Assembly: GCF_000340215.1 (NCBI RefSeq)
Contig: NW_006921543.1
Location: 992,001-1,056,000 of the forward strand
DNA: 64,000 nt
Direction: 5' to 3'
From: Pseudocercospora fijiensis CIRAD86
Lineage: Eukaryota; Ascomycota; Dothideomycetes; Mycosphaerellales; Mycosphaerellaceae
Shown: in pieces, positions 35,360 through 49,600 of the stretch
How positions within the stretch are numbered: the first letter of the stretch is position 1
Layout: every line of letters begins with the position of its first letter
Notes under the pieces: model-generated
Told to the model about the DNA's origin: nothing
The model's input: the letters and a program-made list of their open reading frames with translations, nothing else
Databases searched by the model: none
Program-made: the position numbers and the translations under genes

Positions 35360-36673
35360 TTATTAGTGTTACCTCTTATTATAATAGCCGGCTTATTACG
35401 AAGCAACAATAACAACCGCGGCGCCGCTAGTAGCGCTAGTAATAACAATACTAGTAGTATAGAGCCTATAGAAGAACCTATAGCTTAGGGCGACGATCTA
35501 TTATTGTCCGTTAACGATATTCTTAATAATATTATTAATCGTCGATATAGTTAACTAGCTATTAGCCCCTAGCTAGGAGAGGTACTTTATAAAGCTATTT
35601 AAAACAGGCTCGCTACTCTGCGTTAAGAACAATAGCTAAGGAATAACCTCCTCGAGATTCGTCGCCTCTAGGAATCTCTAATAACTACTACTAAACTAAT
35701 AGTAGGGCCTTCTTTACTACCTATTTAAAAGAAGGATGCTAAACTCAAGGACTATACCGTATTTAATAGCTCTAGTCGAAAGCAATATAACGACTATATT
35801 CGTAACTGTAAGCTAAATTAGCAAAACGTACTAAGGGCCCTTCTAGACGACTATTCGTTAGTCATCTATACTATATAGTATATTAATAGCGACCTAAAAC
35901 GTACCTAGGATAACTATTTTGACTCCCTTAACGATTAGACCGCTATTTAGTAGCAGGACTATAAGACTATTATACTAGACACCCTTAGTAACCCTATATT
36001 GCGCTAGTAGCACGCCTAAGACTAATACCTACGTACTAAACAAAAGGCCGACTAAACCTCTCGATCCTTCGAGGCCTATTTAAAGACCCTTAAGGACAAC
36101 CTTCTAGCTAAGACTAATTCTATATAGATCTCGGAAATACGCCTAAAGCTAAGATAGGAGCTTATCCTCGAATTAGACCGTCGCCGTGTGTTTAAACAAG
36201 CTAATCTAATACCTATTTAATTTATAGTCGAAGTAGAAACAGCTAAACGAGCTATTTAGCTTTAATAACGACTAGAGTCGAGGATTCGACTAACTAGTAC
36301 TAACTGTAGCAACCGTAGTGCCTATAGAGGAAATTAAGGTTCCTATTAGAATAACAATACTAATAATAGGAATAGTAATAACGACTGTAGAAGAGGCCGT
36401 AGCCGGCGGCTATATAGAGGAGGCCGTAATAGGGGCCGTAGAAGGGGCTCGTATCCCTATAATACTAATCGCTTAACTAACAATAGTAGCAATAGCGGCT
36501 ATAGCAATCCTCTAACCGGATTAAAGTGCTTTAACTGTAATAGTACTAGCTATCTACTAGGCTAATACGACAAACCTAAGGACTAGGCCCGAATCGACTA
36601 TACTACCGCTAAGTACCGAAAGAACCTCTTAGTAGCTAACGCTACCCCTATAGGCTAACCTTCGAAAAAAGAA
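35360..36673 (+). pseudogene. gag of G1-c
   Basis: Same layout as the G1-b gag: Asn/Ser-rich start (about 35380-35470), helical middle, Arg/Gly/Asn-rich region, zinc knuckle near 36530-36570 with the His position as Tyr, and the stop TAA within the A-run overlap with pol. Several Gln codons read TAA or TAG. Confidence 0.75.
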
Positions 36674-39600
36674 TAAGCGCCGTACTAACTGTTAGCCTTA
36701 TATAGCGTAAAACTATCGACATTATACTAGCTATTATACGTACCTACCTTATATAGGTCCTAGGATACGTATAGAACTAACTATAAGACTAAGGTTATAC
36801 TAGACCTAGGAAATTCAGTTAGTGCCCTTATTAGCTATCGCCTAGCTAAGCAATTAGATCTTCGACAATTGAATAGGGCTAACCTACTAACCCTTACTTA
36901 GTTTAATAATGCTCGGCACTTAACCTATAGGGCCTACTATGTTCCTATAGTTCTAAAGGACGACCTCGGAAATAAACGCCTACTAGACTTTACTACCTAC
37001 GTAGTAGATATAGACAACCTATATAGAGGAGCTACTATTATTATTAGCAACCCTGTCCTTAAGCACTACGCTGTAACTATAGACTTAGGCCTCTAATAGT
37101 AGCGATTTAGAATCGCTAGGAAAGAGGATATTAAGTATATCGACGTTAGCGAGTGTCCTAACAATATTAAGGTCCTATTTATTAGCAACCTAACCTTAGC
37201 TAACCCGACTACCGACCTACTTAGTAGCGATAACGATAAACCTATGCCTCCTAACAGTATAGACCCTAATTAGCTTGCTCGTATACTATAGCCTATTCGA
37301 GAGACCTATATTAATATATTTAAATACTACTTAGTATCGACGTTGCCTATATTTAAAGAGACGGACTATAAGATCGATATTATATAGGGCAAGGAGGTAC
37401 CTTTTAGGCTACTCTATAACCTTAGTAAAAGAGAGCTTGCTATATTACGTAAATATCTAGATAAGAACCTAGCTAATAGTCGAATTTAGTATAGTAATAG
37501 CCCTGCTAGTATACTAATCCTCTTTGTTCTAAAGAAGGATAGTAGCCTACGCCTATATATTAATTACCGTAGACTTAATGCTGTTACTATTAAAGACCGC
37601 TGTCTACTTCCGCTTATTAATAAGACCCTCGATCGCCTTTCTAGTGCCTACTACTATACTATATTAGACATTAAAGACGCCTATTACCGTATTCGTATTC
37701 GTAAGGGTAATAAATAGAAGACGGCCTTCCGCACTCGTTATAGCTATTTTAAGTACTTAGTTATGCTATTCAGGCTAGCTAATGCCCCTACAACCTTCTA
37801 GTCCTATATTAATCGGGCCTTATTAGGCCTATTAGACTATCTCTATATAGTTTACCTAGATAATATCCTAGTTTACATCTATTTACCTAATATTGCGGAA
37901 TACTAGGCCGTAGTACGTAAGGTCCTCGACCGCCTACGAGCCTATAGATTATATTATAGGCCTTCTAAATACACCTTTGCTACTAAGGAGGTATCCTTCT
38001 TTAGCTTCCTCGTATTAACCGAGGGTATTAAGGCTAATCCTAATCGGATTAAAACTATTACTAAATAGCCTATTCCTACGTAAATTAAGGAGCTATAGTC
38101 GTTCCTCGGCTTCGCTAATTTCTATCGTCGCTTTATTTAGGGCTATTTACGGCATGTAATGCCCCTAACTAAGCTTACTAAAACTAAGGCTAACCTAACT
38201 AGAGAGTTTAAATAGACTAACAAAGCATAAGCCGCTTTTAACAGTTTAAAGTAACGCTTTACTAAAGTCCCCTTATTATACTACTTCGTACTAAGTAAAC
38301 TAATCTATATTAAGACTAACGCTTTATAGTTTGCTATATTAGCTATTATATTACAATAATCGGATAAGGACTATTATTAGCATCCGATCGCCTTCTTCTC
38401 GAGGAAGATAATTAATACTAAGCGTCGCTACGAGACCTACGAGTAAGAGTTGCTAGCTATTATCGAGGCCGTTAAGTATTAGAGGTACTACCTCGATAGG
38501 GCTTAATATACGATATAGGTCTATATAGACTATAACAACCTCCGTAGCATTACTAAGGTTACTAGAGTTATAGGTCGATAGGCTAGATAGGCCGTCTACC
38601 TCGCTAGGTTCGATTTTAATATATTATACTAGCTAGGCGTAAGCAACCCTACTAATAGCCTATCGAGGCGACCTAATTACGATAGCGAAACCTAATCTAT
38701 TAATTTATTGTTTCTAACCCTATAGTATAAGATTGCTATAGACCTCGTAGTAAGGCAAGCGTAGGATAAGCGGCTTACCGGACTCCGCGACGGCTTAAAG
38801 TATATTAATGCTCTTGCTATATTAATAGTACGTATTAAGGACACAGATAGGAGAAGTTATAATAACTCCCTAGTCGATATCGCTATATATAGTAATAGCG
38901 ATTAAAGCACTACTATAGTTAATCCGGCTACTAGTACTATTAGATATATATAATGCCTACCTCGTTCGATAGCGAGGGTGCTATTAAATAACCTTGCAAA
39001 TAGGGATAGTTAATCGTTTATAGATAAGCTATTACGTACTTAGTAGAGGGACGCCTTTGCTGTCGAACGTATTAATAGGCTTGTAAGTAGACGGGCGACT
39101 CGATCTAGTAAGAGTAATAATAATTAGTCGATCGACGACAAAGGTTACTTAAAGTTTAAGGGCAGATACTATGTCCCCGCTAAACAATCGATTAAACAAG
39201 AGCTTTCAAAGCGACACTATAATAGTAAGCTCGCTAGTTACTATAGTATAGAGAGGTCGCACGAGCTGCTATCGCGTACATACTACTAGCTAAATAGTAA
39301 ACGGTATATAAAGGAATATATATAGACCTATATAGTATACTAGCGAGTTAAGGCACTAAAGCACTTACTATTCGGCAAGTTGTCTTTACTTCCTATTCTA
39401 AAGAAACTATTTGTAGAGCTTACGATAGACTTTATTATAGGTCTTCCCTCTACTAAGCGAAGAGGAAGTAAAAATATCTTTAATACTATCCTAGTCGTCG
39501 TAGACTAGTTTACTAAGGGCGCTCGCTATATCCCCGCTCGGAAGGATTAGACGGCTATTAACTTAGCTAAGTTACTATAGAATAATATCTTCTATAGCTA

Positions 39601-40580
39601 TTAGGGGACCCCTAAGAGGATAGTCTCCGACCGAGGGTCGATATTTATATCTTACTATTAGAGTAAGATATGCCTATAGCTAAGACTTAAGTATCGGCTG
39701 TCTATAGCTTTCTATCTATAAATAGATAGCTAGACCGAGAGGCAGAATGCTACGCTATAGCAGTACCTGCGTAGCTACATTAATAAGAACCCTAACGACT
39801 AGGTTAACCTCCTATAACTAGCTAAATTCGTATATAACAATAGTGTTTACTTATCGACTAAGGTTTTACTATATATAGCTATAATAGGCTAGAACCCTGC
39901 TTTGCTATAAGAGCTATTTACCTCGCTCGAGGCCGAGTGTAAGGAAAGGGAAGCGCGTTAAGCCCCTAAAACACCGGTACGAACCCCTAAGACACTAGCG
40001 GCTATTAAGAAGGTTTAAAAGATGCGAGAAATTTACGCTAAGATAGCTAATAAACTAGCAAAGGCCTAGGCCTATTAAAAGGCCTATTATAACAAACACT
40101 ATACGCTAAGAACCTTTAAGCAAGGCGATATAGTTATACTTAGTACGAAGAACCTCCGTATCCGCAAACACCTATCCCCTAATAGCAAAACAAGGCCTAA
40201 GCTCGTACTAAGATATATTAGCCTATTCCGTATCCGAGAACCGAAGGGCAATAGCTAGGCCTACTAGTTATAGCTTCTACCTTATTACACTATCTATAAC
40301 ACCTTCTATATCTCCCTCCTTAAACTATACTACTAGCGCGAAGGCGATAAAGCGCCTACTAAGTTAGAAGAAGTCTTAGCTAATAGTAAAGAGCTACAGT
40401 CTATAGAACGTATTCTAAAGCATCGGACTAGGCAAGGCAAGAAGGAATACCTATTAAGATAGCAAGGCTATTCGCCTAAATAGGACTCGTAGGAAGCTAA
40501 AGGTTCCTTCGAGGACATAACTAAGTTATTAGATAAGTATTAGACTAGTATAAAAAACAAGAAGAAGGCTAAGGGCCTAT
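36663..40580 (+). pseudogene. pol of G1-c: protease to chromodomain
   Basis: Protease-like VILDLGNSVSALIS near 36795-36835; RT near 37430-37900 with LKKDSSLRLYINYRRLN and YLDN at 37853-37864; RNase H near 38280-38520; integrase zinc-binding region near 39210-39360; integrase core near 39420-39720 containing IVSDRGS with the expected Asp kept; chromodomain near 40390-40480 (SIERILKHRTRQGKKEYLLR). The stops are RIP-type. The complete stretch at 38046-38066 shows the normal sequence across the point where G1-d is broken. Confidence 0.85.
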
Positions 40581-41844
40581 AATGTCGCCTAGGAATAATG
40601 CTACCCCCGGAGTGCTATTAGCTAACTAATTAGAAGTAAGCAATTGTTAGCAACGAAGGATAATAAGACTATACTACTATAGTAAACGCGTACTAAATGT
40701 TAATAAGCGCGCTACGACGCGTTAATTAGTTACTACCCTTCTAAGAACTCTATCTCTTATTTGTTTATTCTATAGGGCCTCGAAGCCTAGACAACCGGCG
40801 ATACGCGCGCGCGCGTGCGAATAACGGTAATAAAGATAATAGTATCGCGCTACGAGCTAGTAGTATGCCGCCGGCCGGCGCGGCTATATTAGTAATAGTA
40901 TTACGGAGTGTATTACTACTTAAAGAAGAAAAGATACGGCTATATTAGTAACGGTGTTGCCGAGTTATTATTAGTTAAAGAGGGAAATTAGAAGCAAGGT
41001 AAAGTTAGCGCTAAGACGGCTAGCGCCGCTATTGTTAATATTACCTACTATTATCGCTACGCCTATAGATACAACCTTACCTATACTACGAGCTAGAGGG
41101 TACTATACTAGTTAAGCTAAAAGAATAGCTATATTAAAGGTTTAATCAAAACTTTCAGGCTAAGTTAAAGCACTAAGAGCCGCTTAAAAGATTAGGTTAA
41201 TAGACTAACTAAGGGCAAAACTATAGAGCTAAGCTAGCTAGGGTCAATCTTACGGATAATAGGTTACTCCTCGATCTTTCCGACCCTTTAAGCGAGGCAA
41301 ACCTTAACTATTGCACTTATAATAGCCTTTACCTATAGAAACTAGACGAACTGTGTTTTTGAAAAGATAAGATAAGATTAACAATTAAAGGCTACTAAAC
41401 CTAACTAATTAGGGCTAGCGAAACTACGATAGTAGATAATAGCCCTCGTAATAATAAGAATAACCTTCGGAAGCGGACATTTCTAGGTCTTTTAAGAGTA
41501 GACGCAAAGAACTCGAAACGATATTACTTAGAACGGAGGTAGTGCTACAATACCTCGTACGTCTACCTATTATAGTAGGGAAGACGCGCTCGTATTATAA
41601 TTAGTCGATAGCCCTTAATTCTTATAGATAGATATCCCTTTACTTTATTATATATAAGGATAGCGTAGTTAGAGTTAGATATTGTATTAGAAGGTAAGGT
41701 TTAGTATAGTTACATAATTAGGTAGTTAAGCGTTTAATTTAGCGCGGCTAAGCAGCTTAGTTAACACACTAAGTTAGCGGCTATAGAGGCTAAGATTAGA
41801 ACATAGACAGGCTACGAGGGCGCGGCCTTTAGAAGGGAAGCGTA
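40581..41844 (+). other. 3' untranslated region of G1-c
   Basis: About 1.26 kb, homologous to 17347-18613 in G1-b, with the CCCCGGGG-type motif near 40589-40620 (one base changed to ccccggag) and a purine-rich tract before the LTR. No gene seen. Confidence 0.6.
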
Positions 41845-42042
41845 TATTAGGGCTAAAGAGGCTATACGTAATTAGTATATAACTAGACCGAGTGAAGCTA
41901 GGGTCTTAGTGCCTTAGGTAGGGCTTAGCGCTTAGCGTTAGGCTAACTAGCCTACCTTCCTCCTTCTCCTTCTAGATCTTTTATCGAATACTACTTGTAC
42001 CTACTACTACCCTATCTACCTACTAATATAACCCTTCTTACA
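41845..42042 (+). repeat. right LTR of G1-c
   Basis: 198 bp, ends in an unmutated ca (cttctta plus ca). The next bases (tttta) continue as G1-d pol on the minus strand. Confidence 0.85.
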
Positions 42043-43860
42043 TTTTAATCCGATTAGGATTAGCCTTAATACCCTTAGTTAATACGAGGAAGCTAAGGAA
42101 GGCTACCTCCTTAGTAGTAAAGGTACATTTAGAAGGCTTGCAATATAGTCTATAGGCTCGTAGGCGGTCGAGGACCTTGCGTACTACGGCCTAGTATTCC
42201 GCAATATTAGGTAAATAGATGTAAACTAGGATATTATCTAGGTAAACTATATAGAGATAGTCTAATAGGCCTAATAAGGCCCGATTGATATAGGACTAGA
42301 AGGTTATAGGGGCATTAGCTAGCCTAAATAGTATAACTAAGTACTTAAAATAGCTATAACGAGTACGGAAGGCCGTCTTCTATTTATTACCCTTACGAAT
42401 ACGAATACGGTAATAGGCGTCCTTAATGTCTAATATAGTATAGAAGTAGGCCCTAGAAAGGCGATCGAGGGTCTTATTAATAAGCGGAAGTAGACAGCGG
42501 TCCTTAATAGTAATAGTATTAAGTCTACGGTATTTAATATATAGGCGTAGGCTACTATCCTTCTTTAGAACAAACAGGATTAGTATACTAGCAGGGCTGT
42601 TACTGTACTAAATTCGACTATTAGCTAGGTTCTTATCTAGATATTTACGTAATATAGCAAGCTCTCTTTTACTAAGGTTATAGAGTAGCCTAAAAGGTAC
42701 CTCCTTGCCCTATATAATATCGATCTTATAGTCCGTCTCTTTAAATATAGGCAACGTCGATACTAAGTAGTGTTTAAATATATTAATATAGGTCTCTCGA
42801 ATAGGCTATAGTATACGAGCAAGCTAATTAGGGTCTATACTATTAGGAGGCATAGGTTTATCGTTATCGCTACTAAGCAGGTCGGTAGTCGGGTTAGCTA
42901 AGGTTAGGTTGCTAATAAATAGGACCTTAATATTGTTAGGACACTTGCTAACGTCGATATACTTAATATCCTCTTTCCTAGCGATTCTAAATCGCTACTA
43001 TTAGAGGCCTAAGTCTATAGTTACAGCGTAGTGCTTAAGGATAGGGTTGCTAATAATAATAGTAGCTCCTCTATATAGGTTGTCTATATCTACTACGTAG
43101 GTAGTAAAGTCTAGTAGGCGTTTATTTCCGAGGTCGTCCTTTAGAACTATAGGAATATAGTAGGCCCTATAAGTTAAGTGCCGAGCATTATTAAACTAAG
43201 CAAGGGTTAGTAGGTTAGCCCTATTTAATTGTCGAAGATCTAATTGCTTAGCTAGGCGATAGCTAATAAGGGCACTAACTAAATTTCCTAGGTCTAGTAT
43301 AACCTTAGTCTTATAGTTAGTTCTATACGTATCCTAGGACCTATATAAGGTAGGTACGTATAATAGCTAGTATAATGTCGATAGTTTTACGCTATATAAG
43401 GCTAACAGTTAGTACGGCGCTTATTATTTTTTCGAAGGTTAGCCTATAGGGGTAGCGTTAGCTACTAAGAGGTTCTTTCGGTACTTAGCGGTAGTATAGT
43501 CGATTCGGGCTTAGTCCTTAGGTTTGTCGTATTAGCCTAGTAGATAGCTAGTACTATTACAATTAAAGCACTTTAATCCGGTTAGGAGATTGCTATAGCC
43601 GCTATTACTGCTATTATTAGCTAAGCGATTAGTATTATAGGGATACGAGCCTCTTCTACGGCCCCTATTACGGCCTCCTCTATATAGCCGCCGGCTACGG
43701 CTTCTTCTACGGTTATTGCTACTATTTCTATTATTAGCATTATTGTTTTAGGTAGAGCCTTAGTTTCCTCTATAGGTACTACGGTTGCTACGGTTAATAC
43801 TAGCTAGTCGGATCCTCGATTCTAGTCGTTATTAGAGCTAGACAGCTCGTTTAGCTGTTT
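42043..43860 (-). pseudogene. G1-d protease, RT and gag C-terminal region
   Basis: The minus strand carries the zinc-knuckle region near 43570-43590, the gag/pol overlap near 43420-43440 (A run now aaaaaataataa), protease near 43290-43320, and RT near 42360-42760. The frame stops at 42043 in the RNase H-proximal part of RT. On the other side it is cut at 43860 by G3, with target duplication tgttt. Confidence 0.75.
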
Positions 43861-44063
43861 TGTTAAGATATTAATTAAATAGCTATCTAAATTAATAACG
43901 AGTTAAGGAAGGAAAGAAGAAGCTCTTCCGTAGAAGGGGCCTTTTGTCCGCTCGGCGGAGGCCGCTTAGCGGAGTCCGTAGGCTTTAGATTACGTAATTT
44001 GGATTACGTAGCCCTAAGTTACGTAATCTCGAATTTTATATATAAGTCGCTAAGATTGTAATA
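43861..44063 (-). repeat. 3' LTR of G3
   Basis: Starts tgttaagata and ends gattgtaata. It contains an exact inverted repeat gattacgtaa / ttacgtaatc within its last 75 bases, which can form a hairpin, and a second GC-rich one around cggcggaggccg. Confidence 0.85.
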
Positions 44064-44106
44064 GTACTCCCCCCCTTCGTAGGCGACGTCTACGGCGCTA
44101 TTACTT

Positions 44107-45256
44107 ATTATCCTTAGATCGTTACGATTATAGCGACTAAAAGTAGTACGCTTAGTCGCATTCGTACCGCGGAGTTAGTAATACGTAGCGGGCGCGGTTT
44201 ACGTAGGTATCGACGGTAATAGTCTTCTACTGCTTCTTACGTATTAGTAACGTCCTTAGCAGCTTCCTATATTAGCTTATTATAACCGATCTACTTTACC
44301 TTATATTATATATTGTCCTTCTTTCCTTTCGAGTCTAATATCTATTCTACCTCCTATTCCTCGTCGCTATCGACAATTAATAGTAGTAGCGGCTCGTATC
44401 GCTAACTAGGTATACTCGCTTTAGGTACTAATATAAGGAGCGATATATAAAACACGTTGTATACTCGTATTAAGTTAGGTAGCTTTAGCTAGTACGCGTA
44501 TAGCAATACGATTTTAACGATCTTATATAGGCTAGAGTTCTTAACGTCGAGCTTAGCGTTTAGCTAATCGGTACTTATATCTTTAAGAAATAGGAATACC
44601 TTATCGCCGACTCGGTATATAGAGGTAGGTCGATAGTATTAGTTAGCGGAGTCTTCTATACGAGATTGTTAGTATCTTATCTACTCGACGAGATAGGCTT
44701 CGAGGGTCTAAAGATAGTCTATCTAGGCCTAAGCGTCGTAGTTAATTAGTAGGTTCTTTTTCGGTAATATCGAAGGCTTACTTCTAAAGCGCGGATTATA
44801 GCTATAACTAGCTTAGAAAGGTAACAACCTAGTAGTCTCGGATAGTACGTTATTTGTTACGAATTCGGCGATAGGAAGCTATAGGCTCTAGTCGTCTTAC
44901 TCGTAGTTAATATATAACTAGAGGTATCCCTCGATAACCTCGTTTAATCGCTTAGTCTATCTATCGGTTTAAGGATAACGAGTAGTCGAAAGGTTACGCT
45001 TAATATATAGGTACTTATATAAGTAGTTCTAGAACTTAGAGATAAACTATATACTATAGTCTAAAGTAATAGCGTTAGGAAGGCTATAAAGCTTCTAAAC
45101 GTACGTAAGGTAGGTATCGGCGACTACCTAAGCGCTCGAGTATCTTTCCTTATATACGAATAGGATAAGATATCGTATCTTAGTTAATTAATCGATAACG
45201 ATAAGGATCGAGTTATAACCGGAGCTATTAGGGAGGCCGGTAACAAAGTCTATTAT
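44107..45256 (-). pseudogene. G3 pol 3' part: integrase core, integrase tail, chromodomain
   Basis: The minus strand continues from the G1-e insertion with IDFVTGLPNSSGYNSILIVI (integrase first Asp) near 45240-45180, TTRYP.TDR.TKRLNEVIEG near 44960 (Glu), an integrase tail YRVGDKVFLFLKDI near 44600-44640, and a clear chromodomain at about 44220-44360 (EVE-stop-ILDSKGKKDN...YKVK-stop-IGYNK). It ends at a TAA near 44107. Stops in between are Gln/Trp sites. Confidence 0.8.
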
Positions 45257-45453
45257 TGTAAGAAGGGTATATTAGCAGGTAGATAGGGTAGTAGTAGGTA
45301 CGAGTAGTATTCGATAAGGAGCTAGGAGGAGAGGGAGGAAGGCAGGCAAGTTAGCCTATTGCTAAGCGCTAAGCCCTGCCTAAGGCATTAAGACCCTAGC
45401 TTTACTCGAGCCCGGTTATATGCTAATTACGTATAACCTCTTTAGTCCTAATA
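45257..45453 (-). repeat. 3' LTR of G1-e
   Basis: Begins with unmutated tgtaagaaggg and ends cctaata, followed inside by the complement of the polypurine tract (tacgcttcccttct). Confidence 0.85.
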
Positions 45454-46680
45454 TACGCTTCCCTTCTAAAGGCCGCGCCCTCGTAGCCGGTCTTAGTTCT
45501 AGTCTTAACCTCCGTTACTGCTAACTTAGTAGGTCTAATAGGCCGCTTAGTCCGCGCTAAATTAAACGTATAACTACCGATTATATAACTATGTCAAACC
45601 TTACCTCTAATATAGCACAATGTCTAACTCTAACTACGCTATCCCTATATATAATAAACTACAAAGTAATATATATCTATAAGAATTGAGGGCCTTCGAC
45701 TAATTATAGTACGAGCGCGTCTTCCCTACTATAATAGGTAGACGTACGAGGTATTATAGCCCTGCCTCCGCTCTAAGTAATGTCGTACCGAGTTCTTTGC
45801 GTCTACTCTTAAAAGACCTAGCAATGTCCGCTTCCGAGGGTTTGTCCGCTTCCGAGGGTTATTGTTCTTATTGTTCGTAGTTTCGCTAGCCTTAATTAGC
45901 TAGGTTTAGTAGCCTTCAAGTGTCAATCTTATCTTATCTCTTTAAAAAACTCAGTTCTTCTAGTTTCTATAGATAAAGGCTATTATAAGTGCAGTAGTAG
46001 AGGTTCGCCTCGCTTAAAGGGTCGGAAAGATTAAGGAGTAACCTATTATCCGCAAGATCGACCCCGGCTAGCTTAGCTCTATAGTTTTTGCCCTTAGTTA
46101 GTTAGTCTATTAGTCTACTTAATCTTTTAAGCGGCTTAAAGTTTTAACTTAGCCTTAAAGTTTTAATCAAAGTTTTAATTAAGGGTGCCTTAGGCTCGTA
46201 GTATAGGTAAGGTTGTGTCTATAGGCGTAGTAATAATAGTAAGTAATGTTAATAATAGCGGCGCTAGTCGTCTTAGCGCTAACTTTACCTTCTTCTAATT
46301 TCCTTCTCTAACTAACAACAACTCGGCAACACCGTTACTAATATAGCTACGTCCTTCCCTTCCTTACTAGCAATACACCCCGCAATACTGTTACTAATAT
46401 AGCCGCGCCGGCCGCGCCGATTGCCTAGGCCTCGAGGCCTCGACGGAATAAGGGAATAAGAGGGGGACCTATAGGGCGCGTTAGTAAAGAGGTAGAATCC
46501 TTAAAAGAGTAGGCAATTAGTTAACGCGTCGTAGCGCGCTTGTTAACACTCGGTGCGCGTTTACTATAGTAGTATAGTCTTATTGCCTCTTATTACTAAC
46601 AATTGCTTGTAGCTAATTAGTTAGCTAATAGCACCCCGGGGGTAGTATTAATCCTAGGCTTAGTAGTAACATTATAGGCA
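45454..46680 (-). other. 3' untranslated region of G1-e
   Basis: Homologous to 17347-18613. It holds an exact 18-bp tandem duplication (45825-45842 and 45843-45860) absent from the other copies, and the CCCCGGGG motif at about 46625-46658 next to the pol stop. Confidence 0.6.
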
Positions 46681-49600
46681 TTATAAGCTCTTAGCCTTCT
46701 TCGTATTCTTTACGCTAGTCTAATACTTATCTAACAACTTAGTTATGTCTTTAAAAGAGGCTTTAGCTTCCTGTAAGTCCTGTTTAGGTAAATAGCCTAT
46801 AAGTCCTATTTAGGCAAATAGCCCTACTATCTTAACAGGTACTCCTTCTTGCCCTACCTAGTCCGATGCTTTAGGATACGTTCTATAGACTACAGCTCTT
46901 TACTATTAGCTAAGACTTCTTCGGACTTAGTAGGCGCTTTATCGCCTTCGCGCTAGTAGTATAGTTTAAGGAGGGAGATATAGAAGGTGTTATAGATAGT
47001 ATAATAGGGTAGAAGCTATAACTAGTAGGCCTAGCTATTACCCTTCGGTTCTTAGATACGAAATGGGCTAATATATCTTAGTGCGAGCTTAGGCCTTGTT
47101 TTACTATTAGGCGATAGGTATTTGCGGATACGGAGGTTCTTAGTACTAAGTATAACTATATCGCCTTGTTTAAAGGTTATTAGTATATAACGCTTATCGT
47201 AGTAGGCCTTTTAGTATTCTTAAGCCTTTATTAACTTCTTAGCTATCTTAGTATAGATTTCTCGTATCTTCTAGATACGTTCTATTGCCGCTAGTGTCTC
47301 TAGTACTTAACGCGCTTCCCTTTCCTTACGCTCGGCCTCGAGCGAGGTAAATAGATCTTATAGCAACGCGGCGTTTTAACCTATTATAGCTATATATAGT
47401 AAAACCTTAGTTAACAAGTGTACACTATTATTATACACGAATTCTGTAGGCTATAGGAGATTAACCTAATCCTTAGGATTCTCGTTAATGTAACTGCGTA
47501 GGTACTGCTATAGGGTAGCATTCTGCCTCTCTGTTTGACCGTTAGTCTATAGATAGAAGGCTATTAATAGCCGATGCTTTAGTCTTAGCTATAGGCATAT
47601 TTCGCTCTAGTAGTGCGATATGAATGTCGAGCCCCTATCGGAGACTATCCCCTTAGGGGTTCCCTAATAGGTATAGAAGATGTTAGTCTATAGCGCCTCT
47701 ACTATATTAATAGTAGTCTAATCCTTACGCGCCGGGATGTATCGAGCGCCTTTAGTAAATCGATCTACTATAACAAGGATAGTATTATATACGTCCTTAC
47801 TACCCCTACGCTTAGTAGGCGGAAGGCCTATAATAAAGTCTATTGTTAGCTTAGCAAATAGCTTCTTTAGAACAGGGAGCGAAGACAACTCGCCGAACGG
47901 TAAGTGCTTCGGTGCTTTAACTCGCTAGTATACTATATAGGTCTATATATACTCCTTTATATACCGCTTACTATTTAGCTAGTAGTATATACGCGATAGT
48001 AACTCGTGCGACCTCTCTATACTATAGTAACTAGCGAGTTTACTATTATAGTGCCTCTTTAAAAGCTCTTATCTAATCGATTGTTTAGCGGGGATATAGT
48101 ATCTGCCCTTAAACTTTAAGTAACCTTTATCGTCGATCGACTAATTGTTATTACTCTTACTAGATCGAGTCGCCCGTCTACTTACAAGCTTATTAATACG
48201 CTCGATAGTAAAGGCGTCCCTCTACTAAGCACGTAATAGCTTATCTATAAACGATTAACTATCCCTATTTGTAAGGTTATTTAATAGCACCCTCGCTATC
48301 GAACGAGGTACGTATTATATACATCTAATAGCACTAGTAGCCGGAACTACTGCAACCTCTTCTATAGTGCTATTGCTATATAGGCTATTACTATAGATAG
48401 CAATGTCTTTAATCGAGTTATTATAGCTCGAGCGATCTACGTCCTTTCTTTTAACGTATACTAGAAGAACGAGGAATCCGCTATAGTATTTGTTGCCGCC
48501 GCGGGGTCCGGAAGTCCGCTTATCCTACGCTTACTTATTAATAATACGGGCTATAGCAATCTTATACTATAGGGTTAGAAACAAAGAATTAATGTATTAG
48601 GTCTCGCTATCGTAATTAGGTCGCCTCGATAGGCTATTAGTAGGGTTACTTACGCCTAGCCGATATAATATATTAAAATCAAACCCGGCGAGATAGACGG
48701 CCTATCTAGCCTATCGACCTATAACCCTAGTAACCTTAGTAATGCTACGGAGGTTGTTATAGTCTATATAGACCTAAATTGTATACTAAGCACTATCGAG
48801 ATAGTAGCGCTAATGCTTAAAGGCTTCTACGATTACTAAGAGCTCTTACTCGTAGGTCTTATATCGACGTTCTATATCGATTATCTTTCGTAAAAAGAAG
48901 GCAATCGGATGCTAGTAATAGTTGTTATCTAATTGCTATAATATAATAGCCGATATAGCGAACTGTAAAGCGTTAGTCTCAATTCGGATCTGCTTACTTA
49001 GCACGAAATAGTACAACAAGGGGACATTAGTAAAGCGTTGCTTTAGGCCGTTAAAAGCGGCTTATACTCTGTTAGTCTATTTAAACTCTCTAGTTAGGTT
49101 AGCCTTGGTTTTAGTAAGCTTAGTTAGGGGCATTACATGCCGTAAATAGCCCTTAATAAAGCGGCGGTAGAAATTAGCGAAGCCGAGGAACGATTAAAGT
49201 TCCTTAATAGACGTAGGAATAGGCTATTTAGTAATAGTTTTAATACGATTAGGATTAGCCTTAATACCCTTAGTCGATACGAGAAAGCTAAGGAATAATA
49301 CCTCTTTAGTAGTAAAGGTGCATTTAGAAGGCTTGTAATATAAGCTATAGGCTCGTAGGCGATCGAGTACCTTACGGACTATAGCCTAGTACTCCGCAAT
49401 ATTAGGTAAGTGTATATAAACTAGGATGTTATCTAGGTAAACTATATAGAGGTAGTCTAGTAGGCCTAATAGGGCCCGATTGATATAGGACTAGAATATA
49501 GTAGGGGCATTAGCTAGCCTAAATAGTATAACTAAGTACTTGAAATAGCTATAGCGAGTGCGAAAGGCTGTCTTCTATTTATCGCCCTTACGAATACAAA

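Larger units (their letters stand above)
34920..42042 (+). mobile_element. chromovirus G1-c, LTR to LTR, part of a rearranged pair
   Basis: LTRs at 34920-35108 and 41845-42042 flank complete gag and pol on the plus strand. The outer five bases (gaagg and tttta) do not match, so this is not a simple insertion. The junction on the right enters G1-d pol in reverse; see the inversion finding. Confidence 0.85.
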
